NCBI GenBank assembly: GCA_035405785.1
Contig: DAONJS010000013.1
Span: 8,189 to 72,188, forward strand
Origin: BPGX01 sp035405785
GTDB taxonomy: Bacteria; Bacteroidota; Bacteroidia; B-17B0; Aurantibacillaceae
Direction of reading: 5' to 3'
DNA: 64,000 nucleotides
This document shows, piece after piece, positions 36,705-44,635 of this stretch. The notes beneath the pieces are model-generated. The model was not told the DNA's origin, searched no databases, and saw nothing but the letters and a program-made list of their open reading frames with translations. Position numbers and translations under genes: made by a program. The stretch's first letter is position 1, and each line of letters opens with the position of its first letter.

Positions 36705-36727
36705 AATTATATGTATAACCAAAATAA

Positions 36728-36758
36728 AAAAAGCCGCCCTAATAATGAGCGGCTTTTT
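36728..36758 (-). terminator. Rho-independent terminator after the BNR-like cargo gene
   Basis: AAAAAGCCGC (36728-36737) pairs with GCGGCTTTTT (36749-36758). It lies just past the stop of the leftward gene at 36785 and upstream of the etfB promoter, insulating the two units. Confidence 0.92.
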
Positions 36759-36784
36759 AATTAATATAGATTAAAGAATTGTAA

Positions 36785-38188
36785 TTATTCAATAGTTATT
36801 TTGTTAATGAAGATTTCGTTATCTACATTCATTTTAAGAACATATAATCCTGCTGGAAGATTTAAGTTTAATTTGTAATCTTTTGCAGGTATAGTATTTG
36901 TGATATTTTCTTGATATACAATTTGACCGAGTTGATTGATAATTTGTAAATTCATTCCTCTTTTTGCAACGGGTAATTTGATATTAATTTCACCTTTTGA
37001 TGGGTTTGGATATAAATCCAAATTTCTTGGAATTGAAGAAATAGTATTAAATCCTAATGGTGTGCCAGAGTATTTGTAAATACCGCCATCTGCTTGAACT
37101 TGATCTTCAAAACCACCAGCCCATCCATTAGTATTATCTACAAAATCAATAGCGAGGTATTGCACATTAGAACCGCCCCAACTATTCCATGTTGTTCCGT
37201 GGTCAGTAGAGTATGAAATCACTTGATTACCATTACCTGCACCAGCAGAAGCAAACCAAGTTGTACCAGGTATTGCACATATATCATTATGTCCAAGGTT
37301 TGGATCAAGCGGAGTAATTACAGACCAAGTGGCACCACCATTTGTAGTTTTTGCTAAATAATATGTAGCAGTTGTACCGCTCACAACAGAACCCAATGCT
37401 AATCCATTTAAAGAATCAGTAAAAGCAATGTCATTTACATACATTGAAGTTGGAACACCTGTAATTGAAGCAACGCTCCATGTTTGCCCCGCATTTTTGG
37501 TGTAAAAAATTCTTCTTTTATTTGTTCCAAACCACATGTGTAAAGTGTCTCCATCTACTTTTGTGTAAGAGTTGGTTAATCCATATTCGCCTCCAAGTGG
37601 TGCAGGGATATTTGATCCTGGAACCATTGTCCAAGTGGCACCGCCATCATTTGTAACATAAATTTCATGTTTGCCACCATTACTTGTAATAGGGTCACCC
37701 ATTGCAATACCTTTTTTAGGTGTTAAAAAGCATACAACATCAGCAAAAGATTCACCTGCTGAACTAAACATTGTGGTTGTATCACTTCCAAGTTGCCATG
37801 TATTTCCACCGTCAGTTGTAAAATATAATACACCTCTGTCTTGAGATGATTTTCTGTATGCAGAAACCCATGCTACTGTATCATTAACACCTTCTATATT
37901 AGAAATAATGTAAGAGTTGGTATCTGCAAATACATTTCCATTATTCCATGTATTTCCTCCATCAATAGTACGAGCAAAAAAGTTGTAAGCAAGACCTGGT
38001 GCAAAGCCATCATAACCAGTGCACCATACTACATTTGGGTTAACGGCATCTAAATATCTTACACCCCCAGAAACAACAGGCCACATTGGGCTTTGAATAA
38101 TGCTCCAGAATGGAGAGGGGGTTGGTGTTTGAGCAAGTGCTATCATGCTTGCTCCTGTAGCAATAATTGTAAGTAATTGTTTTTTCAT
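36785..38188 (-). CDS. BNR/YCF48-like beta-propeller with type A T9SS sorting domain
   Basis: A 467-residue secreted protein. The signal peptide (MKKQLLTIIATGASMIALAQ) is followed by BNR/sialidase-type propeller repeats with the Asp-box-like pattern DGGNTWNNG, DGGNTWQLG, DGGATWTMV, NAGQTWSV, NGGATWSV and DHGTTWNSW (about 75-340). The final ~75 residues are a type A sorting domain (LDLYPNPSKGEINIKL, IINQLGQIVYQ, LPAGLYVLKM, INKITIE). The Asp boxes are structural and do not imply sialidase activity. It is a single gene with a -7 element at 38216-38223 and a strong terminator at 36728-36758. Confidence 0.88.
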   Translation of the reverse strand: MKKQLLTIIATGASMIALAQTPTPSPFWSIIQSPMWPVVSGGVRYLDAVNPNVVWCTGYDGFAPGLAYNFFARTIDGGNTWNNGNVFADTNSYIISNIEGVNDTVAWVSAYRKSSQDRGVLYFTTDGGNTWQLGSDTTTMFSSAGESFADVVCFLTPKKGIAMGDPITSNGGKHEIYVTNDGGATWTMVPGSNIPAPLGGEYGLTNSYTKVDGDTLHMWFGTNKRRIFYTKNAGQTWSVASITGVPTSMYVNDIAFTDSLNGLALGSVVSGTTATYYLAKTTNGGATWSVITPLDPNLGHNDICAIPGTTWFASAGAGNGNQVISYSTDHGTTWNSWGGSNVQYLAIDFVDNTNGWAGGFEDQVQADGGIYKYSGTPLGFNTISSIPRNLDLYPNPSKGEINIKLPVAKRGMNLQIINQLGQIVYQENITNTIPAKDYKLNLNLPAGLYVLKMNVDNEIFINKITIE

Positions 38189-38215
38189 AGTTATAATTTT
38201 TAAAGGTTAGTGTGG

Positions 38216-38223
38216 CAAATATA
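38216..38223 (-). promoter_or_regulatory. -7 element TATATTTG upstream of the BNR-like cargo gene
   Basis: A perfect TAnnTTTG match on the minus strand, 27 bases before the ATG at 38188. The upstream partner is not clear because the rpmF terminator lies there. Confidence 0.5.
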
Positions 38224-38247
38224 AGGATATTTTTATGAATAAAATAA

Positions 38248-38277
38248 AAAAACCACCCTGCATAAAGAGTGGTTTTT
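38248..38277 (-). terminator. Rho-independent terminator after rpmF
   Basis: AAAAACCAC (38248-38256) pairs with GTGGTTTTT (38269-38277). It lies 27 bases past the rpmF stop on the minus strand, followed on that strand by a T-rich run. Confidence 0.85.
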
Positions 38278-38304
38278 GAATTAGTTGTTATTAGTGAAAT
38301 TGAC

Positions 38305-38487
38305 TTATGCTTTTTCCATTACTACTTTTCCTTTGTAGTAAAGTTTTCCATCCATCCAGTAAGCACGATGATAGATGTGTGCTTCACCAGTAACTGGATC
38401 GGTAGCAATAGTAAATTGTGGTGCTTTGTAAGTAGATCTTCTTTTGTCTCTTCTTGATTTAGACATTTTTCGTTTAGGGTTTGGCAT
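38305..38487 (-). CDS. rpmF: 50S ribosomal protein L32
   Basis: A 60-residue basic protein with the invariant start MPNPKRKMSKSRRDKRRS and the later YHRAYWMDGKLYYKGK segment of L32. The zinc-binding CxxC pairs of many L32 proteins are absent (positions read HIYHR), as in other C-minus L32 forms. It lies 12 bases after the yceD-like gene, the classic yceD-rpmF pairing, and is followed by a strong terminator. Confidence 0.96.
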   Translation of the reverse strand: MPNPKRKMSKSRRDKRRSTYKAPQFTIATDPVTGEAHIYHRAYWMDGKLYYKGKVVMEKA

Positions 38488-38499
38488 AGTGGTAAGTTT

Positions 38500-39033
38500 T
38501 TATTTTTTAAATTTGTTTGATAAAAGGTCGGCAAATGTAGTGGATTTATTTGTTTCTTGCAAATTTTTATTGATTTTATCTAAAATTTCATAGTCGCACT
38601 TTACTCCTTCAAAATCTTCGCAAGGCACTATTTTGAACGGAATGGATAAAGAAATTGTTTCGTAAAGATATTGAGAAAAGTTGATTTTATTATCATTTTC
38701 TTCTACTAATAGAACTTCATCTGTAGAGTTATCTGGATTGCCTTTTTCTACAAGTAAAGTTGCTTCATATTCTATTGGATACTGATATGGAATTAAACAT
38801 TTATCGCAGATTACAGAAACTTCTCCTTTTAAATTTACTTTTACCTGAACTGAATGGTTGTATTTGATAATTTTAATAAGTGCTTTAAAATTAAAATTAT
38901 TTTCAAGAGGTTCTGTGTGATATTGCTGTAGGAAATGATTATCTAAATCAAATTCAAAATCGTGTTCGCCAACGGGCAGAGAAGCATATTCTATAATATA
39001 TTCTATTTTATTGTTTGAATTGTTTTTTCTCAT
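38500..39033 (-). CDS. DUF177 (YceD) family protein
   Basis: A 177-residue cytoplasmic protein of the DUF177/YceD family, encoded beside rpmF in most bacteria. The core shows two cysteine pairs, CDKCLIPYQYPI and CEDFEGVKC, around a conserved acidic region. In E. coli and plants the family has been linked to 23S rRNA accumulation, so a role in large-subunit biogenesis is likely. It precedes rpmF by 12 bases, and the hypothetical gene upstream is 21 bases away, so the three are probably co-transcribed. Confidence 0.88.
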   Translation of the reverse strand: MRKNNSNNKIEYIIEYASLPVGEHDFEFDLDNHFLQQYHTEPLENNFNFKALIKIIKYNHSVQVKVNLKGEVSVICDKCLIPYQYPIEYEATLLVEKGNPDNSTDEVLLVEENDNKINFSQYLYETISLSIPFKIVPCEDFEGVKCDYEILDKINKNLQETNKSTTFADLLSNKFKK

Positions 39034-39054
39034 AAAATTGAATTTTAAAATTTT

Positions 39055-39708
39055 TCAATTAAATAAAATATCTTTTATAGGTTGAGGATATTGATTTTTG
39101 AAAGTAAAGTAAGTCAGATAACCTAATAATAATCCTGATGCTCCGCCTATAATGGAATAAATTCTTCTTTTTGATTTTGCAACTTTTTGATAACCTAAAA
39201 TATAAGCATCGTATTGCAAAAGTTCTGGATTTGAAACAGAGGAATGTCTGATTTTAATTTTTGTAATGTCGGAAACTAAATAAAAACCGAGTGGTACAGC
39301 GGGTGCAACAAACATTCCCGTCATACCTGATGCAAGACCTAATGTGCCGCTGATGAATAATGTAGCCATTGGTTTGAATCCTTTATTAGCATCTCTTTCT
39401 CCTTGAGTAAAATGCCACATTTCTTCGCGAGTGAACCAATCGCCTCTTACTGTATCTTGTGAATAATAATAAAAATTAGTTCCTGATTTATAACGAATGC
39501 AAAAAATATCATCTTTTTCTAAATTGCGAATTTTATCAGGATTTTTAGAAGCAGGAATTTTGTAGGTTACCAATGCAAATGAAGTATCTATTACAACACT
39601 TCCAATCTTTTGTCCGTTCATTAAATAAATAGTATCAGATGTATTTTGAGAAAAATAATTTAATCTTAAAATGTTTAGAAATAAAATAAAAAGAATTTTT
39701 TTCAACAT
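39055..39708 (-). CDS. Hypothetical exported membrane protein
   Basis: A 217-residue protein with a signal peptide (MLKKILFILFLNILRLNYFSQ). A small beta-rich region follows (TIYLMNGQKIGSVVIDTS, resembling motifs in many Bacteroidota envelope proteins of unknown function). Two Gly/Ala-rich hydrophobic segments come next (about 118-150 and 185-205). The frame is open to 39723 but would start with TTG; the ATG at 39708 begins the signal peptide. I do not recognise a named family. It lies between an ECF sigma gene (45 bases) and yceD (21 bases), all leftward. Confidence 0.68.
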   Translation of the reverse strand: MLKKILFILFLNILRLNYFSQNTSDTIYLMNGQKIGSVVIDTSFALVTYKIPASKNPDKIRNLEKDDIFCIRYKSGTNFYYYSQDTVRGDWFTREEMWHFTQGERDANKGFKPMATLFISGTLGLASGMTGMFVAPAVPLGFYLVSDITKIKIRHSSVSNPELLQYDAYILGYQKVAKSKRRIYSIIGGASGLLLGYLTYFTFKNQYPQPIKDILFN

Positions 39709-39753
39709 ACATTTTTTGAGCAAATAAACGAATAATAAAAAAGATGAACAAAA

Positions 39754-40401
39754 CTATCCGCAGAGTAATTTTTTATCTAAAGATTTTTCTTTAATCATTT
39801 TTTCTAAATTGATAAGAGCATATCGCATTCTACCTAATGATGTATTGATAGAAACATTACTGAATTTAGCAATTTCCTTAAAACTCATATCATAGTACAT
39901 TCTCAGTATAACTACTTCTTTTTGTTCTGCAGGTAATTCATCAATAAGTTGACGAATGATATTTTTATTTGTTTTTTTGATTTCAGTTTGTTCAATATCT
40001 TTTGATACATCTGTTTCATTTGTATTTTCAAGCCGTAGAATATCAAAGATATTTATTTCTTCATCATCTTCATTAGTTATAAAAGCAATATGTTTTTTGT
40101 TTTTATGTACCCTGTAATAATCTATAACTTGATTTTTGGCAATTTGCAAAATCCATGCATAAAACTTTCCACTTTCTATGTACCTGTTTTTTTTGAGTTG
40201 AAGCAAAATTTTGCAAACAATATCCTGATACAAATCTTCAGTTGTTTCTTTTGATTTTACATAATTGAAAATGTGGTAGCAAATTTTTGATTTGTATCTT
40301 GCTAATAAAACAGCAATGGCATTTTGATGCCCTTGATAAAAAAGATGCAATAAATCAGCATCTGATTTTTTCTTTAATTCTGACACTGGAAAATACATCA
40401 T
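39754..40401 (-). CDS. ECF-type RNA polymerase sigma factor
   Basis: A 215-residue sigma-70 family protein with region 2 (about 28-95: ARYKSKICYHIFNYV, TEDLYQDIVCKILLQL, FYAWILQIAKNQVIDYYR) and region 4 (about 145-205: LPAEQKEVVILRMYYDMSFKEIAKFSNVSINTSLGRMRYAL). It directs RNA polymerase to alternative promoters. No anti-sigma factor is adjacent, so its trigger is unknown. Two in-frame ATGs (40401, 40398) are possible starts. A complete promoter of the primary type lies 72 bases upstream, and the gene is divergent from tgt. Confidence 0.92.
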   Translation of the reverse strand: MMYFPVSELKKKSDADLLHLFYQGHQNAIAVLLARYKSKICYHIFNYVKSKETTEDLYQDIVCKILLQLKKNRYIESGKFYAWILQIAKNQVIDYYRVHKNKKHIAFITNEDDEEINIFDILRLENTNETDVSKDIEQTEIKKTNKNIIRQLIDELPAEQKEVVILRMYYDMSFKEIAKFSNVSINTSLGRMRYALINLEKMIKEKSLDKKLLCG

Positions 40402-40473
40402 ACCCCTTGATTTTACTGGTTATTATTTGGGTAGATGTTTTACTATACTTTAAAAGTTTAGTGGTTTCTGCTG

Positions 40474-40505
40474 CAAATATAAGGAATTTAATTTAATCAA
40501 ACAAA
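40474..40505 (-). promoter_or_regulatory. Promoter of the ECF sigma gene
   Basis: On the minus strand TTTG (40502-40505), 20 bases, TATATTTG (40474-40481): a full match to the Bacteroidota consensus. A second TTTG at 40498-40501 gives 16-base spacing and is less likely. The leader to the ATG is about 70 bases. Confidence 0.8.
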
Positions 40506-40569
40506 TTTTTAATAAAATTTTTTAAGATGTATAAAAAATTAAAAACACTTACTTTGCCCAAAAAAATTA

Positions 40570-41700
40570 ATGAAATTTGAAATCATATCTTTTGATAAAC
40601 ATTCTAATGCTCGTGCAGGAAGCATTCACACCCAGCGTGGAGTTATTGAAACGCCGATATTTATGCCTGTTGGAACATTAGGCACTGTAAAAGCAGTTCA
40701 TCAGAGAGAATTAGAAAATGATATAAAAGCACAAATTATTTTAGGAAATACATATCATTTGTATTTGAGACCAGGCGTTGATGTATTGTATCAAGCAGGC
40801 GGATTGCATCAATTTATTAATTGGAATAAACCTATTTTAACTGATAGCGGAGGTTTTCAGGTATTTTCATTATCATCTATTAGAAAAATTACAGAAGAAG
40901 GAGTAGAGTTTCAATCTCATATTGATGGTAGCAAACATTTTTTTACTCCTGAAAATGTTATGGATATTCAAAGAATGATTGGTGCAGATTTTATGATGGC
41001 TTTTGATGAATGCACGCCTTATCCTTGTGATTATTCTTATGCAAAACAATCCCTTGATATTACACACAGATGGTTAGATAGGTGCTTAGATAGATTTTTA
41101 TCTACTGAACCATTGTATGGATATGAACAAAGTTTATTGCCTATTGTGCAGGGTAGTGTTTATAAAGATTTGCGAATAAAAAGTGCAGAGTATGTATGTG
41201 AAAAAGATACTTTTGGTTATGCAATTGGTGGATTAAGTGTAGGAGAGCCAAAAGAAATAATGTATGAAATGACAGAAGTTGTTACTGAAATTTTACCTAA
41301 AAATAAACCAAGATATTTAATGGGAGTGGGAACACCTGAAAATATTTTAGAAGGTATAGCAAGAGGTATTGATATGTTTGACTGCGTAATGCCTACAAGA
41401 AATGCGAGACACGGATTACTGTATACATATAATGGCATTATCAACGTAAAGAATAGTAAATGGAAATACGATTTTTCACCTATTGATGAAAACGGAAAAA
41501 GTTATGTAGATACCTATTATAGTAAAGCATATTTGAGACATTTATTTAGTGTAGATGAAATGTTAGGAGCAATGATAGCAAGCGTTCATAATTTGGGTTT
41601 TTATCTGGATTTAGTAAAAACTGCAAGAGAAAAGATTATTGAGGGAAATTTTGATGTTTGGAAAAAAGATATGATTGAAAAATTGGGAAGGAAGTTGTGA
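40570..41700 (+). CDS. tgt: Queuine tRNA-ribosyltransferase
   Basis: Exchanges guanine 34 of GUN-anticodon tRNAs for the queuosine precursor preQ1. The 376-residue TIM-barrel protein has the base-recognition Asp92 in TDSGGFQVF, GGLSVGE and the nucleophile region GIDMFDCVMPTRNARHG (266-282). Three zinc-ligand cysteines of the usual CxCxxC are absent: the aligned positions near 309, 311 and 314 are Gly, Ser and Asp, while the fourth ligand His340 (VHNL) remains. From memory, Bacteroidota homologues share this loss. It is divergent from the sigma gene and converges on truB. Other queuosine genes are not in the window. Confidence 0.93.
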   Translation: MKFEIISFDKHSNARAGSIHTQRGVIETPIFMPVGTLGTVKAVHQRELENDIKAQIILGNTYHLYLRPGVDVLYQAGGLHQFINWNKPILTDSGGFQVFSLSSIRKITEEGVEFQSHIDGSKHFFTPENVMDIQRMIGADFMMAFDECTPYPCDYSYAKQSLDITHRWLDRCLDRFLSTEPLYGYEQSLLPIVQGSVYKDLRIKSAEYVCEKDTFGYAIGGLSVGEPKEIMYEMTEVVTEILPKNKPRYLMGVGTPENILEGIARGIDMFDCVMPTRNARHGLLYTYNGIINVKNSKWKYDFSPIDENGKSYVDTYYSKAYLRHLFSVDEMLGAMIASVHNLGFYLDLVKTAREKIIEGNFDVWKKDMIEKLGRKL

Positions 41701-41754
41701 GAAAAATTTATTATTAATTTTAACTATGTCGCAAATTCACGAATTTTTCATAAT

Positions 41755-42462
41755 TTAATTTTCCAGTTTTTTCAACATATCCAAAAACTTTTTTACTGGT
41801 AATGCACTATCAACAGAATAGTTTCCTATTTTTGTTCTTCTTAAAGAATGTAAGTAAGCACCGCTATTGAGTTTTATGCCAAAATCACGGGCAATGGCTC
41901 TGATGTATGTGCCTTTGCTACATTCCACTTCAAAATCTACAAGTGGAAAGTTTATATTTTTTATTTCAAAACGATAAATTTCAATTGGTTTGGGACTTAA
42001 AACCACTTCAATATTTTTTCTTGCTAATTGATACGACCTTTTACCATTGATATTTACAGCACTATGAACAGGTGGAGTTTGAAGTTGTTGTCCAATCATT
42101 GATTTTGAAGTAGATAAAATTAATTCTTCTGTAATATGAGAGGTGGGATATTCTTTATCAACTTCCTCTTCTCTGTCAAACGATTGGGTAGTGGCACCTA
42201 TGTAAAAAGTTCCGGTATATGTTTTTGGTAGTTGCTGAATAGCGTCTATTTCTTTTGTTTTCTTTCCTGTGCAAACAATTAAAAGTCCTGTAGCAAGTGG
42301 GTCAAGTGTTCCAGCGTGTCCAATTTTTATTTTATTTCTAACACCTGTTTTTTTTTCTTCATAACTCCAGATGGCGGGCTTTAAAAAATTCACAACATCA
42401 AACGAAGTCCAATTGAGTTCTTTATCAATTAAAAGAATTTCACCTTCAGAAAAATTAAACAT
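41755..42462 (-). CDS. truB: tRNA pseudouridine(55) synthase TruB
   Basis: Forms pseudouridine 55 in the T-loop of tRNAs. The 235-residue protein has the catalytic motif GHAGTLDPLATGLL (nucleophile Asp, about residue 53), preceded by the N-terminal DKELNWTSFDVV and followed by KTYTGTFYIGATTQSFD. The SKGTYIRAIARDFG segment also fits the family. Shorter than E. coli TruB because the C-terminal PUA domain is absent, as in other Bacteroidota. It lies 6 bases after uppP in the common order DUF3098, uppP, truB. Confidence 0.95.
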   Translation of the reverse strand: MFNFSEGEILLIDKELNWTSFDVVNFLKPAIWSYEEKKTGVRNKIKIGHAGTLDPLATGLLIVCTGKKTKEIDAIQQLPKTYTGTFYIGATTQSFDREEEVDKEYPTSHITEELILSTSKSMIGQQLQTPPVHSAVNINGKRSYQLARKNIEVVLSPKPIEIYRFEIKNINFPLVDFEVECSKGTYIRAIARDFGIKLNSGAYLHSLRRTKIGNYSVDSALPVKKFLDMLKKLEN

Positions 42463-42468
42463 AATAAA

Positions 42469-43278
42469 TTAAATGATTTGCAAAGAAATACCTGAAAAAT
42501 AGATAATCAAAAGGATACTTCCTAAAATTATTCTGTACCATCCATATACTGAAAATCCTGTTTTTTGTAATAAGCCAATAAAAAATTTTATTGCCAGAAT
42601 TGCTACAATAAATGCAATTAAATTGCCAACTAATAAAATTTCTATTTCATTTGAAGTGAGTTGAGAATGATGTTGAAAAAAATCAAATAATTTTTTGGCA
42701 GTTGCACCAAACATTGTAGGAACGGCTAAAAAGAATGAAAATTCTGCAGCAGTTTTTTTTGATAGTTTTCTGAATAATCCGCCAATGATAGTAGCGCCGC
42801 TTCTGCTTACTCCCGGAAACATTGCTATACTTTGAAACAATCCAATAATAAAAGCATCTTTGTAAGTAATAAGATTTTCACCTTTTTTATTATCTTTAAA
42901 TAATTTATCAGAATACACAAAAAACACTCCACCTAATAATAGAAAAATTGCTACAAAAACAGGATTTCCTAATGCTTCATCTATGTAGTCATTCAATAAA
43001 ACGCCCATCACTGCAGAGGGTAAAAATGCAGTAAAAAGTTTTAAATAAAATGTGATAAAATTTTGAGGAGATGAAAACTGAAAAAATTTTTTAAAGTAAA
43101 TAACTATCACAGATAAAATAGCACCTAACTGAATAGCTACTGTAAAGAGTTTTACAAAATCTGTAGGTTGAATACCTAAAAATGCAGTAGCAATAATTAA
43201 ATGTCCTGTTGAAGAAATGGGCAAAAATTCTGTAAGCCCTTCAATGATTCCTAAAATTAAAACATCTACCCAGTTCAT
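42469..43278 (-). CDS. uppP: Undecaprenyl-diphosphatase
   Basis: Integral membrane phosphatase that recycles undecaprenyl pyrophosphate, the carrier lipid for peptidoglycan and surface glycans. The 269-residue protein has about eight hydrophobic segments, the motif EGLTEFLPISSTGH (14-27) and the second motif PGVSRSGATI. Length fits the BacA/UppP family (260-280). Inactivation usually raises bacitracin sensitivity. It is in the conserved order DUF3098, uppP, truB and functionally connected to the class A PBP just upstream in the same direction. Confidence 0.95.
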   Translation of the reverse strand: MNWVDVLILGIIEGLTEFLPISSTGHLIIATAFLGIQPTDFVKLFTVAIQLGAILSVIVIYFKKFFQFSSPQNFITFYLKLFTAFLPSAVMGVLLNDYIDEALGNPVFVAIFLLLGGVFFVYSDKLFKDNKKGENLITYKDAFIIGLFQSIAMFPGVSRSGATIIGGLFRKLSKKTAAEFSFFLAVPTMFGATAKKLFDFFQHHSQLTSNEIEILLVGNLIAFIVAILAIKFFIGLLQKTGFSVYGWYRIILGSILLIIYFSGISLQII

Positions 43279-43330
43279 TTTTTTATGAGAAAAAACTTTT
43301 TTAAGCTATTTGGATATATTTACAAATGAA

Positions 43331-43549
43331 TTATTTCTTTTTCATTATACCGTACATAATTACTAAAAATCCAGCAACAATAATGACAGGAGATAAAACA
43401 ATTCTTCTAAAACTAAATATTTCAGGATTAAAAACATTTGGGTCATCGCTGCCTCCACCAATCATCAATATATATCCTAATACAACCATAATTACTCCAA
43501 TAATTATCAAACGATAATTTTCTTTTTTGAAAGTTTGAACTTTAGACAT
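43331..43549 (-). CDS. DUF3098 family membrane protein
   Basis: A 72-residue protein with two membrane helices (about 13-31 and 50-69) linked by GGGSDDPNVFNPEIFSFRR. That linker is characteristic of DUF3098, a small Bacteroidota family usually encoded between ftsX and uppP. Here uppP follows 52 bases downstream, but ftsX is not in front; the pseudouridine synthase occupies that place. Function is unknown; the neighbourhood suggests envelope or division roles. A TACATTTG promoter element lies at 43566-43573. Confidence 0.88.
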   Translation of the reverse strand: MSKVQTFKKENYRLIIIGVIMVVLGYILMIGGGSDDPNVFNPEIFSFRRIVLSPVIIVAGFLVIMYGIMKKK

Positions 43550-43565
43550 AATATATTTTTGGCTT

Positions 43566-43573
43566 CAAATGTA
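43566..43573 (-). promoter_or_regulatory. -7 element TACATTTG upstream of DUF3098
   Basis: Minus-strand TACATTTG, a perfect TAnnTTTG match 16 bases before the DUF3098 ATG. A TTG exists 26 bases further upstream, outside the usual spacing. Confidence 0.45.
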
Positions 43574-43606
43574 AAGATAATTTTTTGATAGAGGAAAATC
43601 AAGTTA

Positions 43607-44467
43607 TTAAAGCATTTTTAGATATTGTACTTCTTTTTCTGTTAGAAAACGCCATTTACCACGAGGTAAATTTTTTTTAGTTAAACCAGCATACATTACT
43701 CTATCTAATTTTACTACATCATAACCCAAATGTTCAAATATCCTGCGAATAATTCTATTTCTGCCACTGTGTATTTCTATTCCCAATTCTTTTTTACTAC
43801 CTTCTACATAACTTAAAACATCTGGTTTAATAAATCCATCTTCTAATTCTATACCTGCTGCCAATTTTTCAAAGTCATTTACTGAAAAATTTTTATTCAA
43901 TGTAACATGATATAATTTAGGCACTCTGGATTTCGGATGCATTAGTTTATCTGCCAGTTCTCCATCGTTTGTAAATAATAATAATCCTGTTGTTTGTCTG
44001 TCTAATCTTCCAACGGGAAACACTCTTTCTTTACAAGCACCAGCAATAAGATGCATTACAGTTTTTCTATTTTGTGGGTCGTTGGTAGTTGTGATATAAT
44101 CTTTTGGTTTGTTGAGTAAAAGATAAACTTTCTTTTCGTTTTTAATTTTTTGTCCTTCTACTTCTACAACATCTGTAGGTTTGACTTTGTAACCAAGTGT
44201 TGAAACTACTTCTCCATTTACTTTTACAGCACCGGCTTCAATTAGTTTGTCCGCTTCCCGTCTTGAACAAATTCCTGAATTAGCAATATATTTGTTTAAG
44301 CGAATAAGATTATTTTCTTTATCTGTTTTGTCAGAAAATTGTTTTTTTGACTTTTTATTTTTCTCAAAAGATGATTTTTTTGACTTATCAAATTCTTTTT
44401 TCCCAAATTGATGACTCTTTTTGTCTTTTGATTTATTGGATTGATTTTTACTTTTGTTTGATTTCAT
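43607..44467 (-). CDS. rRNA pseudouridine synthase, RluB/RsuA family
   Basis: Modifies uridines in rRNA. The 286-residue protein begins with a very Lys/Ser-rich extension of about 50 residues, then an S4 RNA-binding domain (LNKYIANSGICSRREADKLI, about 57-76). The RsuA/RluB catalytic domain has VGRLDRQTTGLLLFTNDG (nucleophile Asp), and ends with GRNRIIRRIFEHLGYDV. RluB (23S U2605 type) is more likely than RsuA but cannot be fixed by eye. The basic N-terminal tail is common in Bacteroidota. Its start codon sits at the end of repeated leader element E2 (44491-44578). Confidence 0.88.
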   Translation of the reverse strand: MKSNKSKNQSNKSKDKKSHQFGKKEFDKSKKSSFEKNKKSKKQFSDKTDKENNLIRLNKYIANSGICSRREADKLIEAGAVKVNGEVVSTLGYKVKPTDVVEVEGQKIKNEKKVYLLLNKPKDYITTTNDPQNRKTVMHLIAGACKERVFPVGRLDRQTTGLLLFTNDGELADKLMHPKSRVPKLYHVTLNKNFSVNDFEKLAAGIELEDGFIKPDVLSYVEGSKKELGIEIHSGRNRIIRRIFEHLGYDVVKLDRVMYAGLTKKNLPRGKWRFLTEKEVQYLKML

Positions 44468-44490
44468 TTGAAATTGTTTTTTTTTTTTGT

Positions 44491-44578
44491 TTTTGAGGAT
44501 AGATTGAATTTTATGAATGCGAACTTAAGAAAGTTTTGTTTTTATTTTTGCTTGTTCGCTATCATATTCGTTTCATTT
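44491..44578 (-). repeat. Leader-like hairpin repeat, family E copy 2
   Basis: Inverted repeat ATGAATGCGAAC (44513-44524) / GTTCGCTATCAT (44554-44565) with flanks GAGGATAGATTGAA and ATTCGTTTCATTT, matching copy 1 at 8451-8543. On the minus strand a short frame MIANKQK begins in the hairpin. The similarity to copy 1 runs on through the T-rich stretch to the start codon of the pseudouridine synthase. Confidence 0.7.
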
Positions 44579-44635
44579 TTTTATTTTTTTAGAAATATAA
44601 TACATTTTAAAAATACACTAATGGATAATTTTTAA

